Positions 1-7,342 of a stretch of DNA of 21,506 nucleotides are shown here, piece after piece; the stretch's first letter is position 1, and the number at the start of each line of letters is the position of its first letter. Made by a program: the position numbers and the translations under genes. Source of the DNA: Cloacimonetes bacterium TCS62 (GTDB taxonomy: Bacteria > Cloacimonadota > Cloacimonadia > Cloacimonadales > TCS61); the NCBI GenBank assembly GCA_001577185.1, contig LSCM01000009.1, positions 1 through 21,506 on the forward strand, written 5' to 3'. The notes below the pieces were generated by a model. The model made no database searches, was not told where the DNA came from, and worked only from the letters and a program-made list of their open reading frames with translations.

Positions 1-591
1 TTCAATAATTTTTATTTCCGTGATTAGAATTTGTTCTTTAGGCCAATCTTTCATTCCAAATTTAGGATTTACATGAGTTTCCACAGATTTAATTTTATTT
101 ACAACATCTAATCCCTTAGTTACTTTTCCGAAAACGCAATATCCAAAACCTTTTCCTGTATCTTTATGATCTAAGAATTTATTATCATTAACATTAATAA
201 AAAATTGAGCCTGAGCTGAATGCGGATTTGGTTTTCTAGCCATAGCAATCGTACCATAATCATTTGAAAGCATATTATCAGCTTCATTGGTGATGGGATC
301 ATATTTAGGTATCTTTCGGTTTTCATTTTCATCAAATCCACCAGCTTGGATCATAAAGCCGTTTATAATACGATGAAAAATAACTCCATTGTAATAACCA
401 TCCTTAATATAGTTAACAAAATTTTCTACCGTTTTAGGAGATTTGTCAGCCCATAATTCTAGTTGAATATCCCCTTTTGAGGTTGTTATTATTACGTTTA
501 AATCTTGCATGTTCTGCTCCTTTTTTTCGTCTGCAGTTACAATAGCAAACATCGCTAAAATAATTGCAATAATTAGACTTTTCTTAAACAT
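1..591 (-). CDS. Secreted cyclophilin-type peptidyl-prolyl cis-trans isomerase, 3' end cut by the window edge
   Basis: Catalyses cis-trans isomerisation of Xaa-Pro bonds during protein folding, probably in the periplasm. The open frame runs 197 codons from ATG 591-589 to base 1 without a stop, so only the extreme C-terminus is missing. Residues 1-21 look like a Sec signal peptide (MFKKS, then a hydrophobic run ending near VTADE). The cyclophilin core follows: FHRIINGFMIQAGG with the catalytic Arg, then MARKPNPHSAQAQFFIN, then a PpiA-like FLDHKDTGKGFGYCVFGKV. The usual core length is about 165 residues, which fits after removal of the signal. It lies 4 bp downstream of the phosphatase gene and is probably its co-transcribed last gene. 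An internal Met near base 508 could start a cytosolic form, but the signal peptide favours the first ATG. Confidence 0.93.
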   Translation of the reverse strand, partial: MFKKSLIIAIILAMFAIVTADEKKEQNMQDLNVIITTSKGDIQLELWADKSPKTVENFVNYIKDGYYNGVIFHRIINGFMIQAGGFDENENRKIPKYDPITNEADNMLSNDYGTIAMARKPNPHSAQAQFFINVNDNKFLDHKDTGKGFGYCVFGKVTKGLDVVNKIKSVETHVNPKFGMKDWPKEQILITEIKIIE

Positions 592-595
592 TTTT

Positions 596-1321
596 TTACT
601 CCTTATTTACATTTAAATTTATTTTACCGTTAATCAATTCCAGGTATGAATAATTTTCGATCCAATCTCCTGAATTTGCATAAATACCATTTTCAAATTT
701 TAAGATTTTAGGAATATGTGAATGACCTAATATCACTATATCAAATTCATCCATCTTCTTTTTTGCAAATTTAATTAATCCAGCTTCTCTTTTTTCTAAT
801 AATTTCTTAGAAGCTTGTTGTTTTCTGCTCGATCTACTCATCAGATTCCCTATTTTCAATGATACATCAGGATGGATCATAGCAAATATTTTCATGATGA
901 ATTTGTTATGGGTCAAAATCCTAAAGATCTTGTATCGAAGATCATTTGATGTGTGTTGATCACCATGAGTAATGTATACTTTTTTCCCATCAATAACTGT
1001 AGAATAAGCATCAGTATAGACCTCAATTTTAAGATAATCACGTAAAAAATTTCCAAAATAAAAGTCATGATTCCCAGCTATAAATATAATTCGGCAACCA
1101 TTTTCTCTTAATTCTGATAATACTTTTAAAATCGGGAAATATCCTTTGATGATAACATTTTTCCAAGAAAACCAAAGATCGAAGATATCGCCGTTTAGAA
1201 TCAGAAGCTCTGCTTTTCCCCTCAAACTCATCAGAAAGTTGATAACCTTTTCTCTTCGTATTTTATCTTCTTTTTGCTCCTGCAATTTTAAATGAAAATC
1301 TGAAGCAATGTAAACTTTCAT
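596..1321 (-). CDS. lpxH: LpxH-like UDP-2,3-diacylglucosamine diphosphatase (metallophosphoesterase)
   Basis: Probably hydrolyses UDP-2,3-diacylglucosamine to lipid X plus UMP, the fourth step of lipid A synthesis, at the inner face of the cytoplasmic membrane. The five calcineurin-like metal motifs are visible in order: SDFHL (D8, H10), NGDIFDLW (D45), GNHD (83-86), THGD (H119) and GHSH (H200, H202). The length of 241 residues equals that of typical LpxH. The segment at 130-175 is rich in Lys and hydrophobic residues, as in the membrane-binding insertion of the family. An AAAGGA ribosome site precedes the ATG. The Kdo and Lpt genes starting 0.8 kb away on the other strand support a lipid A role. 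A related phosphoesterase with a different substrate cannot be excluded. Confidence 0.82.
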   Translation of the reverse strand: MKVYIASDFHLKLQEQKEDKIRREKVINFLMSLRGKAELLILNGDIFDLWFSWKNVIIKGYFPILKVLSELRENGCRIIFIAGNHDFYFGNFLRDYLKIEVYTDAYSTVIDGKKVYITHGDQHTSNDLRYKIFRILTHNKFIMKIFAMIHPDVSLKIGNLMSRSSRKQQASKKLLEKREAGLIKFAKKKMDEFDIVILGHSHIPKILKFENGIYANSGDWIENYSYLELINGKINLNVNKE

Positions 1322-1337
1322 AATAATTCCTTTAATT

Positions 1338-1988
1338 TTAGCGCGTCATTAAATAGTAAAATATATTCGCACCCATTTCAAAAGCTAATTGTTTGATCTG
1401 CTGAGGATCATCATGTGCATCACTCCAGCCATCACTGATGTTTGATTCATATGTATACAAAACCATCATTCTCCCAAAATCATCGAAGATAGCAAAAGCT
1501 TGTGGTCTTTTATCATCATGTTTGTGGATCTTAGGTAAGCCTTCCTGAAATTTGAAATAGCAATGAAAAATTTCATGACTTGCAGGTAATTCAACTAATT
1601 GTTTATCAGGAAAGATCCGCTTGATCACATCACGAAATGAACTATCCATCCCATAATCATCATCAGCATACAAGAATCCCCCTCGCTGGAAATATTCCCG
1701 GAGATTTTTAATATCTTTTATAGAAAATTTTATCTTACCATGACCAGTCAAAAAAATAAATGGAAAGTTAAAAAGATTTTGCTCACTTGGTTTTACTCTA
1801 AACTCTTTGCTGGCAAAATCGGTGGAAATAGTTCTATTAAGAAATTTCACCAAATTTGGGATAGCATCGGGATCATTATACCAATCACCTCCGCCATCGT
1901 ATTGTAGGCGAGCTATCTTTGAATCTGCAACAGCATTTGAGATTATGCAGGTTGCTAAGAACAATATTACTATTTTTATTTTTTTCAT
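1338..1988 (-). CDS. DUF4159 domain protein, secreted
   Basis: I recognise a DUF4159 protein; its function is unknown. Residues 1-21 form a signal peptide with an AVA/D cleavage site, so the mature protein is probably periplasmic. The domain begins ARLQYDGGGDWYNDPD and continues through FLTGHGKIKFS, REYFQRGGFLYADDDYG, a Phe/His-rich centre and SDGWSDAHDD. The fold of this family is thought to resemble class I glutamine amidotransferases, but no catalytic triad can be assigned from this reading. It is the first gene of a minus-strand set, 16 bp ahead of the phosphatase. Elsewhere the domain often accompanies MoxR/BatA-type genes, which are absent here. Confidence 0.8.
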   Translation of the reverse strand: MKKIKIVILFLATCIISNAVADSKIARLQYDGGGDWYNDPDAIPNLVKFLNRTISTDFASKEFRVKPSEQNLFNFPFIFLTGHGKIKFSIKDIKNLREYFQRGGFLYADDDYGMDSSFRDVIKRIFPDKQLVELPASHEIFHCYFKFQEGLPKIHKHDDKRPQAFAIFDDFGRMMVLYTYESNISDGWSDAHDDPQQIKQLAFEMGANIFYYLMTR

Positions 1989-2004
1989 AATTTTACATTC
2001 CTAT

Positions 2005-2033
2005 ATTCTAGTTTAAGTAAAAATTGCAAGCAA
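2005..2033 (-). promoter_or_regulatory. Alternative sigma-70-like promoter for the DUF4159 operon
   Basis: On the minus strand there is TTGCTT (2033-2028), a 17-bp spacer and TAGAAT (2010-2005). The predicted start near 1998 leaves only about 10 bases before the ATG at 1988. That would make the mRNA nearly leaderless and omit the GGAAT just upstream. The symmetric -10 element at 2049-2056 is therefore an equally good candidate. Confidence 0.3.
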
Positions 2034-2048
2034 AAAAATCTGGACACA

Positions 2049-2056
2049 ATTATAAT
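2049..2056. promoter_or_regulatory. Symmetric -10 element in the divergent gap
   Basis: The 8-bp palindrome ATTATAAT contains a perfect TATAAT on the plus strand (2051-2056) and another on the minus strand (2049-2054). Transcription starts about 7 bases downstream would give leaders of roughly 45-55 bases to kdsA and to the DUF4159 gene. Neither side has a strong -35 box. Its use as a shared promoter is inference. Confidence 0.4.
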
Positions 2057-2109
2057 TTCTGAGCTTATGTCTAAAACTGAGCATTAATCTAAAGTAAAAT
2101 GAGGACCAA

Positions 2110-2901
2110 ATGAATTTATATAAAAAGCTTCAGCAAACAGAAAAATTTTTTCTCATAGCTGGGCCTTGCGTAATAGAAAATGAGGATCTAATGTTGGAGA
2201 CGGTTGAAGCTCTTAAGAATGAAACCACAAAAAGAGGGATTAGATTTATTTTTAAATCATCATTCAAAAAAGCTAACCGATCCTCAATTGATTCCCCTAC
2301 GGGACCTGGATTAGTTAAAGGCTTAAAAATCTTAGAAAAGATCAAATCTGAATTTGATACACAAATTATCACCGATGTTCATAAAATAGATGGGATCAAG
2401 AAAGTAGCCGAAGTTGCTGATATAATTCAGATTCCTGCATTTCTATCACGACAAACTGATTTATTGGTAAATGCTGGAGAAACAAATAAAATTGTGAATA
2501 TCAAGAAAGGTCAGTTCATGGCTCCGGAAGACATGAAATATGCTGCGGAAAAAGTCAGCAGTACTGGCAACAAAAAAATTATCTTAACTGAAAGGGGAAC
2601 TTGCTTTGGTTATCATAATCTTGTAGTTGATTTCAGAGGATTTTCTGTTATGAGTGAATTAAATTTTCCAATTGTTTATGATGTTACGCATAGTCTACAA
2701 CAACCATCCATAGGAAGAACAAGTGGTGGTTCTCCAGAATATGCAACTATGATGGCGAGAGCTGCTTTAGCAACTAAAAAAGTAAAGGGTTTATTTATTG
2801 AAACTCATCCCAATCCTTCGCAGGCATTTAGTGATGCAAAATCGATGTTACCACTTTCTAAGTTGGCAGATCTGTTAGATAGTTGTTTAAATTTGTATTG
2901 A
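2110..2901 (+). CDS. kdsA: 3-deoxy-8-phosphooctulonate (Kdo-8-P) synthase, metal-dependent class
   Basis: Condenses phosphoenolpyruvate with arabinose-5-phosphate to form Kdo-8-phosphate for the LPS inner core, in the cytosol. The 263-residue TIM-barrel protein shows IAGPCVIE, FKSSFKKANRSS, QIPAFLSRQTDL, NIKKGQF, LTERGTCFGYHNLVVDFR and ETHPNPSQAFSDA. Cys20, His194, Glu231 and Asp242 have exactly the spacing (174, 37, 11) of the metal ligands Cys11, His185, Glu222 and Asp233 known in the Aquifex enzyme. This places it in the metal-dependent class, not the E. coli-like class that has Asn in place of Cys. A GAGGA ribosome site (2101-2105) precedes the ATG. It leads the kdsA-kdsC-lptC-lptA cluster. 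Confidence 0.97.
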   Translation: MNLYKKLQQTEKFFLIAGPCVIENEDLMLETVEALKNETTKRGIRFIFKSSFKKANRSSIDSPTGPGLVKGLKILEKIKSEFDTQIITDVHKIDGIKKVAEVADIIQIPAFLSRQTDLLVNAGETNKIVNIKKGQFMAPEDMKYAAEKVSSTGNKKIILTERGTCFGYHNLVVDFRGFSVMSELNFPIVYDVTHSLQQPSIGRTSGGSPEYATMMARAALATKKVKGLFIETHPNPSQAFSDAKSMLPLSKLADLLDSCLNLY

Positions 2902-2937
2902 GCTTAGAGATCTTGTAAAAATTAATTAGAGGAGAAA

Positions 2938-3465
2938 ATGATAGATTGGAATAAAATCAAAATACTTATTTTGGATAATGATGGCGTTTTGACTGATGGT
3001 AAAATTATTTATAATAATGAAAGACTTGAATCAAAAAATTTCTCAGCAAAGGATGGACTTGGTATCAAAATGCTTACTTTCACCCCAATAAAATTAGCAG
3101 TAATCACCGGAAGAACATCAGAAATTTTAGAACAAAGATGTGATGATCTGGGGATTGAATACTTATATCAAAACATAAAAAATAAATTCAAACTAACTGA
3201 AAAATTATTGGAAGAATTAGGATTAACTTGGGAAAATGTTGCATATCTGGGAGATGACTGGAATGATTATCCTGTTTTCAAAAGATGTCAATTAGCAGCA
3301 GTGCCTGCAGATGCGTTCGAAGATATTGCGACCAAGGCAGATTTATTATTAAAAAGAAATGGTGGTGAAGGTGCTGTCCGTGAGTTAATAGTAATGATCT
3401 TAAAAGAACAGGGAATTTATGAAAAGGTTTTGGAAGAACTTATCCATCATCTTGAGAATATGTAG
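2938..3465 (+). CDS. kdsC: Kdo-8-phosphate phosphatase (HAD superfamily)
   Basis: Removes phosphate from Kdo-8-P to give Kdo, the step after KdsA. The HAD motifs are present: LDNDGVLTDG with nucleophile Asp13 and acid/base Asp15, VITGR (motif II, Thr57), a Lys around 82-84 and LGDDWNDYPV (motif III, Asp106, Asp107, Asp110). The 175-residue length and the absence of a large cap domain match the tetrameric C0-type KdsC group. The ribosome site AGAGGA lies just before the ATG. Its 3' end overlaps lptC by 47 bp, an unusually long overlap that suggests coupled translation. The position directly after kdsA supports the assignment. Confidence 0.93.
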   Translation: MIDWNKIKILILDNDGVLTDGKIIYNNERLESKNFSAKDGLGIKMLTFTPIKLAVITGRTSEILEQRCDDLGIEYLYQNIKNKFKLTEKLLEELGLTWENVAYLGDDWNDYPVFKRCQLAAVPADAFEDIATKADLLLKRNGGEGAVRELIVMILKEQGIYEKVLEELIHHLENM

Positions 3466-3973
3466 TTTAGTCTTGATATTTTCTTGCCAACGAGAGCAGC
3501 AAGAAAGATTTCAAGCCTTAAATAGCGAAGTTCCAGATGAAGAAGCAGATTCTGTATTCGTTGTATCTACTACCGGAAATGTTGTTGAATTTGAATTGCA
3601 GGCAGATAAAATGTTCAAATATTACGATACAAAACTAACTATTGCTGATACTGTTTTTGTCACTTTTTTTTACGAGGACGGTTCGATTAAATCAACTTTG
3701 TACTGCGATAAGGCAAAATTAGATGATTTTGAGAATACACTTACAGGAATTGGTAATGTTGTTATAGAAAGTGAAAATGGAAAGATGAAAGCACCTTTCA
3801 TAAAAGTCAATCGCAATAATAACCAGGTTAAAGCAGAAAAGGGAGTTACATTATTACGTGGAACAAATACACTCTACGGTGCAGAGATGGAATCTGATCT
3901 GAATCTTAACAAAGCAAAAATAATTAAAGTATCTGCTGAAGGAACTATAAAAGATGAAGAGATTGAGTGGTAA
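3419..3973 (+). CDS. lptC: LptC-family LPS export lipoprotein
   Basis: LptC anchors the periplasmic LPS bridge to the inner-membrane LptBFG transporter. The protein has 184 residues. Residues 1-22 are a hydrophobic signal ending in IFSC with Cys23 as a probable lipidation site; Phe at -2 is slightly off the lipobox consensus. E. coli LptC is instead held by a transmembrane helix. The remainder is a beta-rich LptC/OstA-like domain with repeated motifs such as DKAKLDDFENTLTGIGNVVI and KAEKGVTLLRGTNTLYG. GGGA lies 5 bases before the ATG. The start overlaps kdsC by 47 bp and the stop overlaps lptA by 20 bp, so these genes are clearly one operon. Confidence 0.88.
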   Translation: MKRFWKNLSIILRICSLVLIFSCQREQQERFQALNSEVPDEEADSVFVVSTTGNVVEFELQADKMFKYYDTKLTIADTVFVTFFYEDGSIKSTLYCDKAKLDDFENTLTGIGNVVIESENGKMKAPFIKVNRNNNQVKAEKGVTLLRGTNTLYGAEMESDLNLNKAKIIKVSAEGTIKDEEIEW

Positions 3974-5051
3974 ATTTTTTATCCTTCACCTTATTTTTGT
4001 ATTTTTATTTTTAATAAATTTAAATGCAGTAAATTCTGAATTAAGACCGTATAAGCTGATCAATGCCGATACGCTAATTATCCATGAAGTGAGAGGAGAA
4101 TATATCAGTAATCTGAGAGGTAATGTCCATTTTTTTTATGGGGAGACTGAATTTTTCTCCGATAAGGCGGATATTTTTGAAAAACAAAAAATTGTTCGTC
4201 TTTGGGATAATGTTGAAGTGTATGATGATACACTGTCATTATTTGCCGATAAGGTAAATTACTTCCGAAAAAGTGAAAAGCTATTCTTAAATGGAAATGT
4301 ATTTACAAAAGAGGTTCATTCAGACTCGACATATCGAACTTTTGAAGCAGATTACGTAAAGTATTTTAGAGATCAACAAGAATTTTATGCTAACGATAAT
4401 GTATCTACTTATGATCAAAGAGAGAATATTTATGGCGAATGTGGTCAGCTTTATTATTTGATAAAAGATGGATATGGATATTTAATGAAAAAGCCAAAGC
4501 TACAGTCAGTTGGAAAAGATACTATTAATGTTTCTGCAGAAAAGATCGAGTATTATAATGATTATAAAAAAGTAGTAGCCCTGTTTAATGTTATAACAAA
4601 TTCTAACGAATTTAAAATTCTTAGCGATTTTCTTCTCTATTATTCTGAAAAAGAAAAAGCGATATATCAGGGAGAACCTAAATTATTTTCCGATAACGCC
4701 GATGCTTTAGCCGATGAATTTCAAATATATTTTGAAGATAATAAAATGCGAGAAGCTCTTTTAATTGATTCATGCAAAGTCCTATTTAAAACAGATGAAA
4801 ATTTCGAAAAAGATTCTTGGGTTGAATCTGATGAAATGCAATTCAAATTTGAAGATGGTAAACTTAAGAAATGCATTTCCACGGGTAATGTGGATTCATA
4901 CTATAATCAAAAGAAAACAGATAAGAAACAATTTACGAAAAATAGAGCTAAAGGTGAAAAATTAATAATTCAATTTGGAGAAGATAGTATTTTAGAGACA
5001 TTAAAAATGATTAACAATATCCAGGGAAACTATATTTTTCAAAGAAAATAA
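3954..5051 (+). CDS. lptA: Extended LptA/OstA-like periplasmic LPS transport protein
   Basis: Predicted part of the beta-jellyroll bridge carrying LPS across the periplasm. A signal peptide covers about residues 1-28. The rest is made of repeated OstA-type beta strands (NLRGNVHFFYG, RLWDNVEVYDD, KLFLNGNVFTKEV, and near the end CISTGNVDSYY). At 365 residues it is about twice the usual LptA length of around 185, so it probably carries more jellyroll turns. It resembles the long OstA-like proteins of the Bacteroidetes side. The LptD beta-barrel is absent, so it is not LptD. It overlaps lptC by 20 bp. The downstream gap of 108 bp separates it from lptB, with no clear terminator hairpin. Confidence 0.85.
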   Translation: MKRLSGKFFILHLIFVFLFLINLNAVNSELRPYKLINADTLIIHEVRGEYISNLRGNVHFFYGETEFFSDKADIFEKQKIVRLWDNVEVYDDTLSLFADKVNYFRKSEKLFLNGNVFTKEVHSDSTYRTFEADYVKYFRDQQEFYANDNVSTYDQRENIYGECGQLYYLIKDGYGYLMKKPKLQSVGKDTINVSAEKIEYYNDYKKVVALFNVITNSNEFKILSDFLLYYSEKEKAIYQGEPKLFSDNADALADEFQIYFEDNKMREALLIDSCKVLFKTDENFEKDSWVESDEMQFKFEDGKLKKCISTGNVDSYYNQKKTDKKQFTKNRAKGEKLIIQFGEDSILETLKMINNIQGNYIFQRK

Positions 5052-5121
5052 TCTTTTTTCATAATATTTTAAAAAGCTAGGCATATTTTGTTCCAAATTA
5101 GAATTATTGGTAAACTATAGC

Positions 5122-5149
5122 TTGACAAATAACAATTCTTTTTTATTTC
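5122..5149 (+). promoter_or_regulatory. Candidate promoter of lptB
   Basis: A perfect TTGACA (5122-5127) is followed, 16 bp later, by a weak TATTTC (5144-5149). A start about 7 bases on would fall at or just before the lptB ATG at 5160. No ribosome binding site precedes that ATG. A near-leaderless transcript is possible but unproven. An imperfect inverted repeat (5100-5108 with 5131-5139, 8 of 9 positions) flanks the -35 box. Confidence 0.35.
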
Positions 5150-5159
5150 TTTAATAGAT

Positions 5160-5897
5160 ATGAAAAAGATAAAAGCTAAAAATTTAGTAAAAATATATGG
5201 TAAAAAGCGTGTTGTAAACAACGTTAATATAGAAATTGATCAAGGTGAAGTTGTGGGAATACTTGGACCTAATGGAGCAGGTAAATCCACTACTTTTTAT
5301 ATGATCCTTGGTTTGATAAAAGCCAATGAAGGGAAAGTTTTTTTTAACAATTCTGACATCACGACATTACCGATGTATAAAAGAGCTCAGCTTGGCATAG
5401 GTTACTTATCACAAGAGCCTTCTATCTTTCACAAATTAACAGTAGAACAAAACATTTTAGCGATTTTAGAGACGTTGGACATGTCAAAGAAAGAAAGAAA
5501 ACAACGTTTAGAGGAACATCTTGCTGAGTTGGGATTATCTAAGTTAGCTAAACAAAAAGCATATACTCTGTCCGGAGGAGAAAGACGTAAATTGGAAATA
5601 ACTAGATCATTAGTTACATCTCCTTCTTTTATCTTAATGGATGAACCGTTTGCAGGAGTTGACCCACTTGCTGTAGCGGACATTCAGGATATAATTCAAA
5701 AACTAAAGGATAAAAAAATTGGAGTGTTGATCACAGATCATAATGTATTAGAAACTTTGAAAATCACGAAAAGGGCTTATATTATTTTTGATGGTGAGAT
5801 ATTGTTATCTGGAACTTCTCGGGAACTAGTAAAAAATGAAAAGGCCCGAGAAGTCTATTTGGGAGACAGATTTATTAATCCCTTTGATCAAAATTAG
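5160..5897 (+). CDS. lptB: LPS export ABC transporter ATP-binding protein
   Basis: The cytoplasmic ATPase that powers extraction of LPS through LptFG. All ABC signatures are present in 245 residues: Walker A GPNGAGKST (36-44), Q-loop Gln85 in YLSQEPSIF, signature LSGGERRK (137-144), Walker B ILMDE (158-162) and switch His194 in ITDHNV. The LptB-specific N-terminus (KNLVKIYGKKRVVNNV) and the YLSQEPSIFHKLTVEQNI segment separate it from branched-chain amino acid transporters. The ATG has no recognisable ribosome site, but the protein start aligns with known LptB. rpoN follows 20 bp later, the arrangement widely conserved in Gram-negative bacteria. Confidence 0.96.
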   Translation: MKKIKAKNLVKIYGKKRVVNNVNIEIDQGEVVGILGPNGAGKSTTFYMILGLIKANEGKVFFNNSDITTLPMYKRAQLGIGYLSQEPSIFHKLTVEQNILAILETLDMSKKERKQRLEEHLAELGLSKLAKQKAYTLSGGERRKLEITRSLVTSPSFILMDEPFAGVDPLAVADIQDIIQKLKDKKIGVLITDHNVLETLKITKRAYIIFDGEILLSGTSRELVKNEKAREVYLGDRFINPFDQN

Positions 5898-5917
5898 CTA
5901 AAATATTAGTTGGAATT

Positions 5918-7342
5918 ATGAGTAAAATGAAACAAGAGTTGTATCAAAAACAAACTCAGAATTTAATGCTAAAACCCAAGATGTTACAATCTTTGGAAAT
6001 GCTGGCATTACCACTCCTGCAACTAGAAGCACATGTAAAAATGGAAATGATCAATAATCCTATGCTCGAGGTTTTGGATTATGATAATGAAGATGATAAT
6101 GCGGATGATGAAAGAGAAGAAGAGAGTGAAGATTCAGAATTGGAGAAGACAATTGAAGAATCTGAACAGTTAAGTGAAATACTGGATTCATATAATAGTA
6201 CTTACGAGAAAAGTTCATATAACAAAGATCACGATAAGATGGAAGTACTAGAAAAAGTTGTACAATCCAAAGGCAATAAAAGAGATGATTTTATTGTCCA
6301 ATTAGATAAATTGGAACTTTCAGAAAAAGAATACGATTTTTCCTTTGAACTTATTGATAATGTTAATGATCATGGTTATTTACCGAATGATATTAGTGTT
6401 GAGGATCTTTCTATTGAGTATTCAATATCAATTAAAAGAGCATACGAGATTCATCAAAAAATCCTTCATTTTAAACCTGCAGGTATAACAGCTAGGACTA
6501 CTGAAGAATGCTTAGTAGCTCAACTAGATGAGAAGAATAATCATAAAATAATAATACCACTAATTAAAGAGAGCTTCCAGGATTTGATCCATAGAAGATA
6601 TCAAAAATTAGCTTCAAAATATGGAACTACTAGTAAAACAATAATGAGGATCAAAGAAGAGATATCACATTTAGATCCTAAGCCTGGTTTAAGATTATTT
6701 TCTGGTGAAAATGAATATGTTACTCCAGATCTTATCTTAAAAAAAATAGGTGGAGAATATGAAATTATCTTAAATGATTATTCATTTCCTAAAGTAAGAT
6801 TGAGTAGAAATCACAAAAAAATTCTTCAACAGGTTAAAAAGGATAAAATTGGTGTGGAATATCTGCGAAAGAAAATAAATTCTGCTAAGTTCTTAATCAA
6901 ATCCCTTTATCTTAGAGGAAGAACTTTAGAAAATGTGATGCGTTCGATAATAAATTACCAATCAGATTTTTTTTATAAAGATAGTGGATTTTTGAAACCA
7001 CTAACCTATGCCGTGATTGCAGAAGAATTACAAGTCAATGAATCAACGATTTCCAGAGTTGTTAGCAGCAAATATGCTGATACCCCTTTTGGTATTATGT
7101 GCCTAAAAGAGTTCTTTACTAGTAAAGCTGGTAAGGATATGAAATATAATTCAGTCTCCAGACATAATGTAGAAACAAAGATCTATAAAATGATAGAAAA
7201 TGAAGAAAAGTCTGATCCCCTCAGTGATCAAGCGATCACCGATAAATTAAAGGACTTGGGAATTAATGTGTCACGAAGAGTTGTAGCTAAATATAGAAAA
7301 GCAAGAGGTATTTTGAACAGTCACTTAAGGAGAAAGGAATGA
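5918..7342 (+). CDS. rpoN: RNA polymerase sigma-54 factor
   Basis: Alternative sigma factor that directs polymerase to -24/-12 promoters and needs an AAA+ activator. The 474-residue protein has the three regions of the family. Gln/Leu-rich region I spans about 1-46 (LMLKPKMLQSLEML). An acidic linker follows at about 50-90. The core-binding and DNA-binding part ends with a helix-turn-helix near 362-390 (LQVNESTISRVVSSK) and the RpoN box SRRVVAKYR (452-460; consensus ARRTVAKYR). It shares a 4-bp ATGA overlap with lpdA, so the two are translationally coupled. No matching sigma-54 promoter was found in the window. Confidence 0.97.
   Translation: MSKMKQELYQKQTQNLMLKPKMLQSLEMLALPLLQLEAHVKMEMINNPMLEVLDYDNEDDNADDEREEESEDSELEKTIEESEQLSEILDSYNSTYEKSSYNKDHDKMEVLEKVVQSKGNKRDDFIVQLDKLELSEKEYDFSFELIDNVNDHGYLPNDISVEDLSIEYSISIKRAYEIHQKILHFKPAGITARTTEECLVAQLDEKNNHKIIIPLIKESFQDLIHRRYQKLASKYGTTSKTIMRIKEEISHLDPKPGLRLFSGENEYVTPDLILKKIGGEYEIILNDYSFPKVRLSRNHKKILQQVKKDKIGVEYLRKKINSAKFLIKSLYLRGRTLENVMRSIINYQSDFFYKDSGFLKPLTYAVIAEELQVNESTISRVVSSKYADTPFGIMCLKEFFTSKAGKDMKYNSVSRHNVETKIYKMIENEEKSDPLSDQAITDKLKDLGINVSRRVVAKYRKARGILNSHLRRKE

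Noticed and set aside
5918..7342. Sigma-54 (-24/-12) promoters regulated by the local rpoN
   Set aside because: No convincing TGGC-N8-TGC pair was found in the gaps between genes.
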